A DNA stretch of 64,000 nucleotides, from contig QANT01004858.1 in NCBI GenBank assembly GCA_003254885.1, positions 1 to 64,000 on the forward strand, given 5' to 3'. Numbering within the stretch: position 1 is the stretch's first letter; each line of letters starts with the position of its first letter. Source of the stretch: Purshia tridentata. Taxonomy: Eukaryota > Streptophyta > Magnoliopsida > Rosales > Rosaceae. The notes under the pieces are model-generated. The model was not told the DNA's origin. It saw only the letters and a program-made list of their open reading frames with translations, and searched no databases. Of this stretch, positions 25,600 to 38,727 are shown in pieces. A program made the position numbers and the translations under genes.

Positions 25600-26879
25600 G
25601 TCCTCTTCCTCTCCTGTTATTTGCTTGGATGGATGCTTCTTCTATGTTTATTCTTTCATTAATTTTTTTTTCTCACTAATCAACAAACAAAAATGAATGA
25701 ACGTAGAAAAATACGCTTATTTATTTTCCCAATTTTCCTGCAGATATGTCTTTCCGACATTTTGGATGTTATTTAATGGATGGGATGGGATGCCATTAGT
25801 CATGAATTGTGGTAGTTGCATTTAGAAAGTCCCCTTTAGTATACACTGGTGCTCACTGTTCAGTTTTGTACACCAACAGTTAAATGATTATTAATACCTA
25901 CTCGGATAGTACCATTGTTTTTCTGCCTTCAATTGCCTAAAGAATATGCCAATCATCCAAATTGTCCCCAGGTTTTAATTTTTCCAAACAAAATAATAAA
26001 GTAAAAGAAGTCAGTATACTGTATTCCCCATGTTAGTGGCGCTCAGTAGCTCCCAGATGACAGATATCAGTCAATTTTCTCAACCCATATTAGGATAAAG
26101 GATTAATCTAGCACTGGCGTTCTTCTATTTTATTGTAGGTCCCACTGAAATGTGACTTTGAATATCATTCATTCACCCATGGCCATGGTCTCTCTAATTT
26201 TATAAGAAATAGTGTATGGTGGGACCAGAAAATAGGCATTAGGTACCAAATGGGAGTGATGTGGGTGGCCATGGTGCTCAGAGATTGCAGCAAATGTTTC
26301 CCTATATTTATGTCCTGCGTAATACTTTCAACAAATTAAATTTCGCAAATGTCTTCTCTCGTAGCTTCAACAGTTTCCAGAACAAAACGAGACAGAGACA
26401 TCTTTAAGCATAGCCACACATATTCGCCCCAGAATAGAAAACCCTTTTTTATTTATTCTCTTTTTCTTTCTATTCAAAACTGTTTTTTCGTTCTCGTCGT
26501 GTTAAATTTCAGAGCCAGGTGCTTCCGTTGAGCCACTCTTATTATTGTTATCTAGACATTAGAAAGTTTTATCCAGAAATTTCAATGGATTGGACTTAAT
26601 TAAGCAGATTTATGTATAACGTTTTAACAAGGCTTCAACTTGAATAGGTCTCTAAAGCTATCCGATTTTAATTTATGTTCAACCTAACAAATCAATTTTA
26701 TGACTAATTCAAGCAAGAGTGCAGTTACAAATTACAATATATATGGCGTAATTGAGCATACATATACATGGAGATCTAATGAAAACATAAAATGTAGACG
26801 GTTTGATCATCAAAATATAATGTGAATTGAGCTCTCCAAAAAATCTCTTATTTAACTTTAATGAGAGATTCCTCAATAA

Positions 26880-26915
<36 letters not shown>

Positions 26916-28759
26916 TTGTGTTTCATCATTGAAATAAGACGTCATCCAATATTGTCTAAGCTAAGACTCATAACTATATAAGGAACTTAATTAGCCGAGC
27001 TGCAACAGTTGTTTTCCCAATAACATTGTCCACCACAAGTTCGATTTGTATATTTATGCACGTCTCGATCTATATCCAACTGTTACAACGTCCAAAGAAA
27101 TCCATGTTGAATATATAGGATTTGGTTCCTTATATGAAAAACCATGCATCATTGCATCACGTGTATATTATTGTAGTTTCCAAACATCTTATCTACAAAC
27201 AGATCGACTCACTTGATCCAGTGTAGGGCTATGGATTTTGCATCACTTTTTTCGATGGCTAATATATACTTACATTTTTTTTTTGTTAGAAGAAATCTAA
27301 CTCTTGACATATCATAATTAATTTTAGTTATTCATTTCTAACTAATAAGTAAGACATTTACTTAACATTTATACAGCCATATTATTATTATTATATATAT
27401 ATATATAGTAAATTTGATGAACAAGCTCTATACCTACAAATAAATAGTACTGTTGACTAGCATATATATATATATATATGCATTAGAAAGAGAATTAATA
27501 TATATAGCTGGCAGATGAGCCAAACCAGGCAAATGAAGAGAAGAGAGAGAAAGAGAGAGATGAGCGAAGCAAGCAAAGTTAAACAGTAACGTTGTTGTTG
27601 TACATGTACATGGTGATAGCGCTGCATGTAAAGTTGTAAGCATGAAAGAAACATGTATACAGTGAGATGAGATGAAGACAATATCTCTGATCTCTGTGGT
27701 CGTAGGGAGGACATGGCGCGCCCACCGAAGCAAATGCTGGGTTGGCTTGGAATTGGATCCAAACTATTTGTTTCCCAAAGACAAATTTATAATATATTTA
27801 TTATTTATAATCTATCATAAAATAAGGGAAGCACTAATTAAATTAAGTTAAAAGATTACAATCCCACTGTGCTCTGGTGTCTCTATATATTCATGGTTGT
27901 ACACTCTACACTGTACACTCTCTCTCTCTCCCTGGGATCGATTATGGGGGACAACCTCCAATCTTAATTACTAACTTTGTCTTTGCCTTCTCGCCCTTCA
28001 AAATCACTCTTGGGATGGTGAATGCTCAGGTTATTTTTCTTCTTATCCTTTATAATATACAAATGCTAAATTATTAATTATTAATTTGTATCAAATTTAA
28101 TCACTATATGTCGGTATCTTAATAGTTGTAAGGATAATTAAAGCAACTTGGTAAAAAAAAAAAAAGATGATTAAAGCAATAAGAGGATATTGTGACAAGA
28201 ATGCAAATAATATAAAACAAAATAATCAACAAAAATTAAACCATAAAGATTAAATTTGATTTTGGGCCAAAATACAAAAAATAATAATTTACCCTAATTA
28301 GAAATTTTGATTAAATGAAAACTGATATATAATTTTGTTTAACAAAATTTGAGAAAATTGTTGACGAGTCGTCATTAATGAGTATTTAATACATTGTATA
28401 CCGTTTGTACAGAGTGTTGAATAAGTAAGTTGTCCTTTCAAGTCCCAAGATTATCTCTCAATCTCTCTCTCATCTTTAATTAGACTTTAGGTAGCATATT
28501 TGTGTCACTGTTTAGTCACACTCTCAGAAGTGATTTCTTGTCCCTCCTTTTTACTCAGTTGGGTTGCTTTATCAACCTTGACTTTTGACATTTCTTTAAC
28601 CTTGTTCACCCTCACACGGTCACACTTCTTTTTTATGGTGATTTTGTTCACTCCGGCCACTCTCTATCGATCTCCTCCACCTTATTAACTCCTGGTCCTC
28701 TCTCTCCCTCTCTCCCCCTATATTATCCATTCTCTCTACCTCTCTCTCTCTCTCACACC
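25600..28759. other. Intergenic upstream of the WIP gene; several microsatellites
   Basis: The 3' UTR of OEP80 probably ends before 25950. A short inverted motif GGTCCCAC/GTGGGACC brackets about 26138-26226. (TA)n runs lie at about 26885-26910, 27400 and 27460-27479. The last 90 bases are a CT-rich leader of the WIP gene, with a TATATTATCC element near 28719. I recognise no gene between. Confidence 0.6.
26885..26910. repeat. (TA)n microsatellite
   Basis: A pure TA dinucleotide run of about 26 bases in intergenic DNA. Confidence 0.95.
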
Positions 28760-31085
28760 ATGACAGATCCCTACTCTAATTACTTCAATGGTTGGTTCAA
28801 TCTCAACACTGTCCACCACTTCTCTTCCTCCTTACCTTCTAATAATCCATATAATTTTCATCATGATCCTCATTCTTATAGCTATAATGACTACAATAAT
28901 ATGAACATGAACAATTTTAATAAAAGCTTTTTCAATAATCACCACCAGTACCAATCTTCTTCATCATCATCATCAATAATATCACCTCCCTCTCCTCCTC
29001 TAAAAGAAGCCCTTCCCCTCCTCAGTCAAAGCCCTACAAGACATCATCAACATCATAAAGACCAAATGAAAGAATCAGTTGATCATCATCATCATGCAGC
29101 TGATGTTCAGAATGATGAAACTGTTACTGTGGCTTTGCATTTAGGGCTTCCAAGCCATAGCTTTTCTGGTCATGATTTAACCTCAAGGCTCTCCTCCCCA
29201 GAGATCTCATCAGATAAAGAAGATCATGTGACTACTGCTGTTGCTGCACCTTCAACTGGGTATGCCTCAAACAGATCACTCAACAAGGGTCAGTATTGGA
29301 TCCCTACTCCTTCTCAAATTCTAATCGGTCCAACTCAGTTCTCATGCCCTCTTTGCTTCAAGACCTTCAACAGATACAATAACATGCAGGTACTTATATA
29401 TTAGCTTTCATATGTGGAGTGAACCATGAATGATTAATTCTGAGATAGCTAGCTAGAGGGGAAAATTAAAGGGGAAAATGAAAAAAATAAATCTCACTTT
29501 CTGTTTCTGGTATTTGATCTTTTTTATTTTTCTGAGATAGACAATCCATTCTTATCTATGTTTGTACACATCTTTTCGAGCTTGATTTGAGTCTTTAACT
29601 TTTAGTCTTTTATTCTATGCTGGTCAGTGATGAGAGGAAAATAAAGAGCTAGTAGTATATGGGTCCTTATTAGGGTTTCCCTTTTCTTGTTGCTTGCTAC
29701 TTTAAAACATTAATTTTTCTTTTTTTTTTTGTATATTTCCAGTTTAAAACTTTATATTATCAGCAGTTCAGCACTCCTTTTTATCTTTTTGCATGATTTG
29801 TGGGTTTCGGGATTTAAAAGATAAGAATATTAAATCAACTCCTGCTGGTCCAAAACTGATCAGAATCGAAATAATTATGATGAGCGCGCAGTGCACCCCT
29901 CTTTATGTGATTGAACTACACAACAATTGTGCTTTTTGCACCTTGAAGTTTGTGTACTACTATATCACACATCACATTGGCAGGTGTACCATGTGTGTGT
30001 GTGTAAAACGAAGATATCCCAAGTTCTTCCTGGCTTGAGGTGATCTTCATCAAACCCTGAGCAAAATATATATACATGAGATTAAAGATCTGTATATGCT
30101 CAAAACCAATCCTTTTCAACTGCTCATTTTGAATCTCCATGAATATATGGTCTCTCCTTTTTCTTCTGTTCCGATCTAGTCGTTCGTAGATTGATTATGT
30201 ATCATGCGTACATATTATAGCAACAAACGTACACCCAGTAGTAGTACTAGAATATTTGGAAAAATTATACCCAAAAATACAAGGAATTTGAAATTCCAAA
30301 TTTCTAAGCCATGCTTTGTCTTTTCATGTTCACACCCGCCCCTTGACCCATGTTCGTTTTAGAAAAGCATAAACTATATTCAAAGAAACTTTAAAAGAAT
30401 CAATTCAAAGACGCCCACAAGTTTCAACAAAAAAAAAAAAACCACCCACAAGTCCAGCTTTCTTATAGATGAATGCTTCCTTTGAATTTCTTCATGTTCA
30501 TGGCTTTTTTTATGATCAATTGAAAAGTTAGATGTTAAAGTTCTCTTCTCTTGATGTCCTATGTATAATTGTGGGTGTGTGACCAAATTATATATAAATT
30601 TGTGTTTCAATTAATTAGTAGATTATATATATATGTAGATGCATATGTGGGGGCATGGATCTCAGTACAGAAAAGGGCCAGAGTCTCTAAGGGGAACCCA
30701 ACCCACAGCCATGCTTAGACTCCCATGCTATTGCTGTTCCCCAGGTTGCAGAAACAACATTGACCACCCAAGGTCCAAGCCTCTCAAAGACTTCAGAACC
30801 CTCCAAACCCATTACAAGAGAAAACATGGCATCAAACCCTTCATGTGCAGAAAATGTGGGAAGGCCTTTGCAGTGAGAGGTGATTGGAGAACCCATGAGA
30901 AGAATTGTGGGAAGCTTTGGTATTGCTCTTGTGGCTCTGATTTCAAGCACAAGAGGTCTCTCAAGGACCATATCAAGGCTTTTGGAGAAGGCCACGCAGC
31001 TTATGGCATTGACTGTTTTGAAGAAGAAGAAGAAGAAGATGATGCAGTCTCCGAAATTGAGGAAAATGACTCCTCCTCCCACTGA
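28760..31085 (+). CDS. WIP-family C2H2 zinc-finger transcription factor (NTT/WIP2-like)
   Basis: Nuclear transcription factor of the plant WIP subfamily, which controls tissue differentiation (NTT/WIP2 in the style transmitting tract and replum, WIP4/WIP5 in root initiation). Two exons, 28760-29389 and 30639-31085, encode 358 residues. The start [13 protein letters not shown] is shared with the NTT/WIP4/WIP5 group. [15 protein letters not shown] and [11 protein letters not shown] are conserved N-terminal motifs, and [20 protein letters not shown] contains the defining WIP tripeptide. Four zinc fingers follow. The first (Cys196, Cys199, His212, His216) is split by the intron between Gln210 and Met211, as in other family members. 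The rest run through [36 protein letters not shown] and [18 protein letters not shown]. An acidic tail (poly-Glu, about 337-343) closes the protein. The N-terminus is rich in His, Asn and Ser homopolymers. NTT/WIP2 is the nearest remembered relative, but the exact paralogue is not certain. Confidence 0.92.
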
Positions 31086-32677
31086 TTGAGTGAGTGACCC
31101 CGTACCTAGCTTGGTTTAATCGTTTATGGCATGGAGCTTAATTTACAAGTCATAATTAAGAACTTAATTAAAAAAATTGCATTCGATCGGAAGCTAGCTA
31201 GCTAGGTAGCCTAGCTACCTATGTTCGTAACTTTCTTCTTTATTCTGTTCTCTTACTAATTAATTTCTTCTGTTTTTTGCTTTTTTAGAACTTCCTTTTT
31301 AATATGGCTCCTAATGCGTACGTCTTTGTTAAACCAAGTTCTTGTAATATATATTTTCATTCTCTCTCTCACATACACACAGCGGCACTCAAGTTTACAA
31401 GTATGCATATATATCTTTGCTATGACTTGAGGAAAATCAATATTACATTAATATGCTTTCTTTCCACCAAGTATATACCACCTTCTTTTTAATTATTTCT
31501 AAACTGCAAATTAAGTTAATAAAACTCTTGGTGATAGTACTGGCTAGGAGTTGGCAGCACCAAACCAATCAAAAAAAGGCAAAGGGGGAGAAAAGGCTTA
31601 TGCGGCTGATCAAGTAATTAATCATATATGCATCTCAGAAGATACCAAGTTTGTTCCTCAAAATTTATCACGGATGCACACTAAAAACATGCACTGTACA
31701 TTGATAAACAATAAAACGTACAATACTTGTCCAATCATTATTAATTTGGAAGATGTAACTAAAATGAATTAATATATACTTATTTTAATTTCAACATTCT
31801 TTAGCTCCTCAATAAAATTAAGATATGGACCATATGGTTACATTGCATGTTAATTTAATTAATTTCACCATTTACTTACCATAAAAGAATCCAGATAAAT
31901 TAATGTGGAGCCATATATGATTTCACATTATATATACAGCTGGAAACTTGGAACGTTGTTCTTATCCCTTTTCATTTTAATTTCAAATAAATAAACATGT
32001 AATGAAAATCCAAGGATTACTTAATTAGCATAAATAAATAAAAAGTCTACAGATTAGTAACCCTTCGAACAAGAATAGCTAGGGCAATATTAGTAACATT
32101 GAGAAGGGGATGAAATAATATTTTGATTCCTACATATTCATTGGGAGATATATTATATATTGATGCATTTCCATCATAATATGTGTTTCATTTTTGTTCT
32201 TAGATGAATTACATAACTTCCTTAACTTGTAGATGGAGTCAACATTTTTATGTAAAGGGCAATAAAAAGATAAAGGTGAAAAGTATATCATGCAGGTTTT
32301 TATTGTTAATTTTATCAAATTATAAAACTAATAAAGAGAACAGTATAAATATTTAAAATTGGAAAATCATATCTATAATGATTAAGTTACCAAAATTCAT
32401 CAGCCTTAGTTTTGAAAATAATAATAATTTTGAGTGCATATATATATATATATATGATGGTAACTAGGGTTTGAATATTGATGGGCAGAAGATGTTGTAT
32501 GTTAGATTTCACAATGAATTTCAGAAGGAATTAATGATGATCGAGCTTCATGCGGGGAGGGAGAGAGAGGTGGATGTGCAATTAAAACACAGTAGTAGTA
32601 GTACTAGTACCTTATTTACATATGCTACACTACAGAGGTTAGAAGGGATATAATGGATCTTGTTGGCAGCTTTATGA

Positions 32678-32680
<3 letters not shown>

Positions 32681-32711
<31 letters not shown>
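32681..32711. repeat. (GA)n microsatellite
   Basis: A pure GA dinucleotide run of about 31 bases in intergenic DNA downstream of the WIP gene. Confidence 0.95.
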
Positions 32712-32713
<2 letters not shown>

Positions 32714-34695
32714 ACGTCTTTGAAATGTCAAATCAAACTGCAATATATTTCAGACTATGTACTGTTTGGTGGGTGCACCGTGTACGTGTGTGTCTGTGTG
32801 TGTCCCATTGCATCAGCTTAAGCTCCCATTCACGTTTCATGACCACCAATCCATCCAACTTCTCTTTTTTGATTTTTTTTTTAATGTTTTTTTATTTTTC
32901 TTATTTTGCAGCATAGTCTTATAAGAATTAGAAAAACAAAAAAAAAAAAGGAGGTAAAAAAGAGAAAGTAGAAATGATCGAGAGTTTGATGTCTTCCGCT
33001 TTGCGAAGGATGAGGTAAGTGTGTGGCAGTATTGGACAGTTATTATGGTTACGGTGTAGATCGATTTAACAGAATGTAAATTTTGACATAGAGGTGCTAG
33101 GTAGCTCAGCTTTAACCTAGTTGGTAAATAGAGAGAGTACTACGTACCTACGTATTTAATTATCTCGATCTGTCTCTCTGATATATTCTTTTCTTCTTCT
33201 ACTGTTTGTTATCCAGTGTTCCGTCATTCACAAACGTACTAATCACCATTAATTTTCCTGCACCAAACTCTTAATTATGCACAAATATAATAATTGCATA
33301 TATGGTAGACTAGACCCTACTCCTCACCATATGCATCTATTTGTTACCACTCTCGCATTCATTTATAAATATTATAACTTTGTTTAGCCTTTTTCGACTG
33401 ATTTGAAATTATCTATTTTCTTTATTTTTAGTTGTTTCAATTTTATACCAAAAGATGTTGTGAATTCATCATTTCATCTTTTTTTTTGTATACCCCTTCA
33501 ATAATAAAGAAGAAAAAAAAAGAATCTCCGTGAAAGCATATATAAAAATATGGTGTGTAGTTTGTATTGATATATGACATGGGCAGCATAAAGGGGACAA
33601 CTTTGTCTCCCTAATTGGCTCCATTATTAGGTCCCAATATACAAACCACCGAATGAAATTCTTGTCTAGAGAGAGTGGAATAATAGTAAAAGAATATTTT
33701 TACATGTACGTACATGTCCTGATCGACCAGATATATCTTAATTAATTAATTAATTAATTAGGGGGATAAAGTAATTCACTATACCTTGTCTTGGAGGCCG
33801 TATACAATTGGTAGTGACTAGTGAATCTTGTAAGTAGCACGAAAGAACAACTTTGTTTCGTAAGGGATCCCCATGTTTAAGGAAAATTAATAAAGATCGG
33901 GGAATTAATACTAATTTTCTTTACACGTTAATCACCCAAATACTGACAAATTAAATTATCAAAAAGCAACCTAAAGTTATATACAGAATAAAAATAATAA
34001 TCCTCTAATAAATTTGTTGTTTTGCTTTAGGGGTATATAAAGAAAGATTCTTCAAATTGTAAACATGGGTTTTTGTTTGTGCCAATATATATATATATAG
34101 TGGGGATGGGGTCTCAGTGTTGGGGAATATAGACAAAAACTTGAAAGAGAGAAAGTTTGTCATCATTGAGGTTTAAAACCAGAGAGAAAGAGAGAGCCAG
34201 AGTCCATGTTTTTTATTCAAGATGTGTTATATTATGAATTTAGCATATAATTGTATTCGATCTTCTTCTTCTTTTAGTTTTTATATTTTCTGTGAAAGGC
34301 ATGCAACAGCAATAGATTATAAGAAATTAAAATAGGACAAATTGATATAACCTAGGTACTACAAAAGAATTAAAGAATGTTGGTACAGACGGAACATGGA
34401 GAGCAAAAATAGAAGCATCCGGAATTCAAGTCCAATTAATTAATTAAAGAGATTCATTAGATTGTAAGATCTGATAATTAAAAATATTGGTCAAAAAAAC
34501 TTCTAGCCAAATAAATTAAGTTAAAGGTTTAAAGTGTATCTACGAAATTAGTGCATCTACAAAAAAAATTCAGACATTATCCTTTACACAAACTTATTAA
34601 ATTAGTGTCATTTACACCAACTTATTTATGATTAATACTAAGAACTTTATTATAATAAAAAAGAAATTATTCTGTGCACTACTAGAGCGAGCCAG

Positions 34696-34717
34696 CTAGA
34701 TAGCTATAGCTATCTAG
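34696..34717. repeat. Perfect 22-bp palindrome
   Basis: CTAGATAGCTA is followed directly by its exact reverse complement TAGCTATCTAG with no spacer. It could form a cruciform or bind a dimeric factor, but AT-rich plant DNA contains many such dyads. Confidence 0.8.
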
Positions 34718-35589
34718 TATTTCTGGTGTCCATTGCTCTCAGGAATAAAGGAGCTCCATCTCATCCAAATCCCAATTAGCATTAATCCCAGCCATGGATC
34801 GCTTATTAGTTTGTAGGATGAGGGATCCAAAAAAAAAAAAAATCTCACATTTGGACTTGGGTTTGGTACTTTCCGCTTTGGTCTTTTCTTTTCTTTTGCT
34901 TTGATCACTAATTTCTCTTCAATTTCACAAATCCAATCAAAAGCTTACTTTTACATACATATATACCAAGTTAAAGATAGGACTACACACAGACAGCTTT
35001 ACCCCATGTACTGTGTAGGATGAGCTCTTTTTTTGTTCCCAAATTTGCATTTCCCAGATAGCAATTACAATGTTTTCCATCATGGAAAGTCATGATCATG
35101 ATGAGATTGGAATCCTTCATTGCAATTGTCCATTCAACAAAATTCAAAACCATGATAGATGGGTCTGTGGAGTCTTTTAAACTCCTTATATGATGACTTA
35201 GTGCATGCATATTGCAGTATGTTGCATACAAAAAGTCATGATTTATGCTACCTTTCTTTTCTTTTGTGTCTTTTCTTTCTCTCTTTTCCTTTTTCAATGT
35301 CTTTCTGATTTATGTCTTTTCCTTTGTTTGAAACATATATGGGATTGAGATGGATGCCAAGCTAAAAGCACTCAAATCATTAAATCTGAAAATTGGCTCC
35401 TTACCTATAAGGAAGGAGCTATCTTTCTTAAGGAGCAATCAATTGTTAGCACATTTTAAATTTAACTTATACATACAGGAATTGATTATTAAGAAGAAAA
35501 AAAAAACATCATGTATTAAATTGTGTAATTGGCTTGAAAAGAAAATTCAAGATATTGCATAGTACTCTTGCATTTGATGAGCTGTCTCT

Positions 35590-35990
35590 TGTAGCATTTG
35601 AGGGCACAAAGTTTTATAACTCCCTAGCTAGTCCAAACCAAGCCAATAAAATCCATATTCAAATAAGCAGCAACTGCAATATTCCAAGTCGTTTTGGAAC
35701 ACTTGTTCTGTCAACTCCATCAAATCATATTCAAATAAGCACCAAAAGGAAAAACAAAACAAAAGCAGAAGTACTTCATTGAAGAAATCAATAAGTTTTT
35801 TTTTTTTTGGCCACGAAATCAATAAGTTCCATAGTCCATACACAAGCTAGCTATAGTCACTTCACGTTCTCAGTTGGGCCGAAACCAAATGGGCAATTAA
35901 GAATCAGTAGAGGCGATGAAAAGGTATCTGGCGCCAGTTGAGAACCCATCATGCATGATGCATGGTACGTAGCACACAAATTTGCATGTA
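35590..35990. repeat. Diverged copy of the ZTP29 3' flank
   Basis: Segments here recur in the same order near 38390-38680. One is CCATCAAATCATATTCAAAT with the following AAGCAC (35718 and 38397), one is CATTGAAGAAATCA (about 35779 and 38442), one is GAAACCAAATG, and one is GGCGCCAGTTGAGAAC followed by CATCATG. The copies are diverged by many small changes. The 38.4-38.7 kb copy lies in and next to the last exon of ZTP29. The copies are separated by the transposon at 36019-37638 and about 0.75 kb of other sequence. Confidence 0.6.
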
Positions 35991-36018
35991 ACTTGACTTG
36001 AGTGAATTATTTAATTTA

Positions 36019-37638
36019 ATGTAAATGTTTATAAACCCCCAATTTAGAGGTAGATTCTCTCTAAACCTCCACCTTAAATCAACCTCTCCCAAAACCCTCT
36101 ATTATGAACTTAAACTTTTCCAAAACCCCCTAGTCAACTTATACCTAGCTAGATTTGATCTTTTTATTTTTAATATTCCGATTATATTTTTTTTTTCTGA
36201 TTTTACAATTATTAACTATCTATCATTCTCACTTTATATTTCTCTCTCCCCCAACTCCATCTCTCTCTTCCATCGTCTCTCTCTCCCTATGCTTATTGAT
36301 CGGCGATATCGCCGTCGTCTAGCGGCCAACTGTGACTAAACTAGTAGCTTCTCTTTGCCTTTTCCTCTTCTATCTATCCATGGCCTTCACTTTCCAAAAA
36401 ACCCATAGAAACCAAAACCCAACCCAAAATCCGATCGTCATTTCCTGTGATGACTTCGAGATTTCGGCGGTGACGCAGTGGCTTGCCACTTCCAGAAGCT
36501 TCCTCTTGACGTGGTGAGTGTGATGGCGGTCTCTGATTCTCCAACTAACCACCGTGGACGGCGAATTGACGCTGAGAAGGTTCGAAACTTTCAGCCGCCG
36601 TTTCCGGCGATTCTGGTGATGTATTGATGTGTTTTCAGTCCCATTCTTCTCCCCTAGACATACTCTCTCTACTGGTATACAAGTTTGGGTTCAATTGTTT
36701 CGAATTTCAAAAGCCCTAATTTGAAAACCTCATCCTCCGCCACTGCCACTCTCAGATTTCGGTGGCTCCGACCACCCATGGTTAAGGTTTTGGTATTAAA
36801 ATGCTTCTCTCTCTGATTTCTTTATGTTTATTAAATCAATTCTTTGATTTGGATACTGAAATTGATCAGGTTCTTTGGTGTTAGTGTAGTGAAAATAAAT
36901 ATATCTGACATTTTGAAACATAGTGTTTATGTTGAAATTGTGCCCCTGATGTAAGATAAATCAAATTTGCAGGTGGAAATAGATCTGGACGATGATGGCG
37001 GTGTAGCCTAGGATTTGTGTTTGAGATCAGATGATGATGGCATCATAGCTTAGGATTTGAGTTTAAGATCGGACGACATAGCCTAGGGTTTGAGTTTTGT
37101 TGATTTTAGTAATTCAATTTCACTGATTTCACTAAAAACTGTATTTTTCAGTGAAATTGTTTTCAGTTTCAAGTGAAATTGAATTTAGGTTATTTAGTGA
37201 AGATGTAACTGTTTTTTTTTAAGGAAGGTGTAACTGTTTGTTTAGTGAATGTGTAACTGTTTTTTTAGTGAATGTATAATTTTTTTTTATGGGCTTGCAA
37301 GGTTTTTTTCTTGTTAAAAAATAATAGTGTAATTATTTGTAGTCATTTTTTAGTATAATTGTATTTCTGAAATTGAGTTTCAATGTGAATATTTTTTTAA
37401 AATTCTGTTTTAATTTCAGTGACAGTGTAACTGTATTAAAGTGTAACTGTGTTGAAGTGTAACTGTATTAAAATACAGTTACACTGGGCGCGCGTCAGTC
37501 CGTGTTAGCGCGTGCGTCAGAGCGTGTCAGAAGGGCAAAAGAAGTATTATAAGTTTTAGGGGGTTTTGGGAGAGTTTTTAAATAGGTGGGGGCTTAGAAA
37601 ATTTTTTTGGTAATTAGAGGGTTTAAAAAAAGTTGCTG
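36019..37638. mobile_element. MULE-like non-autonomous DNA transposon (putative)
   Basis: The two ends are imperfect inverted repeats of roughly 100 bases. Left: ATAAACCCCC, then CTCTAAACCTCCACCTTAAA, then CTCTCCCAAAACCC. Right, read on the other strand: TTAAACCCTC, then TCTAAGCCCCCACCTATTTA, then CTCTCCCAAAACCC. A candidate 9-bp target duplication TTTAATTTA flanks it at 36010-36018 and 37639-37647. This is Mutator-like, but the word is AT-rich and could be coincidental. Inside there is no transposase. A GC-richer stretch (36240-36620) might be captured host sequence. A degenerate tandem repeat (about 36990-37090, unit about 60) and repeats of GTGTAACTGT (37200-37480) follow. Exact ends are uncertain by some 15 bases. 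Confidence 0.6.
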
Positions 37639-37647
37639 TTTAATTTA

Positions 37648-38727
37648 TTCCTCATTTTTCTCTCATGACTATGATTATTGGATTTAATCTTGTTTTAAGC
37701 ACATGGAAAAATCATTCATTTCAACAACTACATCATCTTCTATTCAAATTCCAAACAATGAAATCAGTGTGAAAGGTTAACTGATTATTTAAAAAAGTCC
37801 AAAACAAAACGAATTGAGATATTTGGTGGAGAAAGTCAAAATTAATAGCAAGTGTAAACATAAATCAAAATTGAAAACCCAAAACCCAAAACTTTTTGAA
37901 TTAAAAAAATATAAACATAAATGAGGTTAAAAAAGAAGATGCAGATTGGAGGGGGAGGACGGGTGTGACGATGTGGGAAGGGGAAACATATCAGAGGAGG
38001 AGGAGAAGTGGGTCCTCCAAAAATTTGAAGTTTCAGGCTTTCAGCCATAGGGTCCTCATGAAATTTGCTCATTCATAGGAGAACCCATTTGAAGTTCCTG
38101 TAGAAGATAAGCGGTGGCTTCGATTTACTTAAATTTATATTTGCACTACGGATGGCAACTATGTGTAACAATAATGATTTAAATCTTGTGACGCTTGACC
38201 ATGAAAAATTATGAAAATGCTTTATAAAAGTGATTAGACTGCACACTCGAAAGTTTTTATTGAGTGATTTTCAATTGTTTATGACTGGTCGCATATATTA
38301 GCCAAGCCCTGCAGAACTACTCCCCTCACACAGCTTTCTAAGTCCAAAAACAAAAGACAAGCAGCAGCTGCATTCTATATGTGTTTCGTTACTCCATCAA
38401 ATCATATTCAAATAAGCACAGAAAACTGAAAAGCAAATGTTCATTGAAGAAATCATGTTCCTTACACTAAGTCATTTTACATTGTTAAAGGACAAATAAC
38501 TACGTTTCTGTTATATTGAATATAAACTGCTATCCTTGAGGCACAGTCATAGTAATGCCTTCTCCTTTGTGCTGAAACCAAATGAGCTAATAAAGGTCGT
38601 TTAAATTCAATACTGCAGGTATTCAGTGCAAGTTACAAGATGCGGGCGCCAGTTGAGAACTCATCATGGTCCATGGCAGTACAGAAATGTACAACAAATA
38701 TTGGGCAGGCAGACCCATGGGATACAC
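37648..38727. other. Intergenic and ZTP29 3' UTR
   Basis: AT-rich sequence between the transposon and the zinc transporter. The part from about 38390 to 38727 is probably the 3' UTR of ZTP29 on the minus strand and is the segment with a diverged copy near 35.7-35.9 kb. No other gene is visible. Confidence 0.55.

Larger units (their letters stand above)
31086..36009. other. Long AT-rich intergenic region, no gene seen
   Basis: About 4.9 kb without a supportable coding region. Contents noticed: GCTAGCTAGCTAGG-type dyads at 31190-31220, (TA)n near 32440, (GA)n at 32681-32711, an AATT tandem at about 33738-33761 and a perfect palindrome at 34696-34717. A piece resembling the 3' flank of ZTP29 lies at 35590-35990. 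Small open frames (for example 34983-35297, minus) have Lys-rich or random composition and no family resemblance. Confidence 0.6.

Noticed and set aside
30687-31082. 131-residue minus-strand open frame
   Set aside because: It lies exactly opposite the zinc-finger exon of the WIP gene. The Phe run is the complement of the poly-Glu codons. It is a shadow of the real gene.
37200-37480. Short regularly spaced repeats resembling an array
   Set aside because: They are degenerate GTGTAACTGT repeats inside a plant transposon, with no uniform spacers. A CRISPR array is not expected in a plant nuclear genome.
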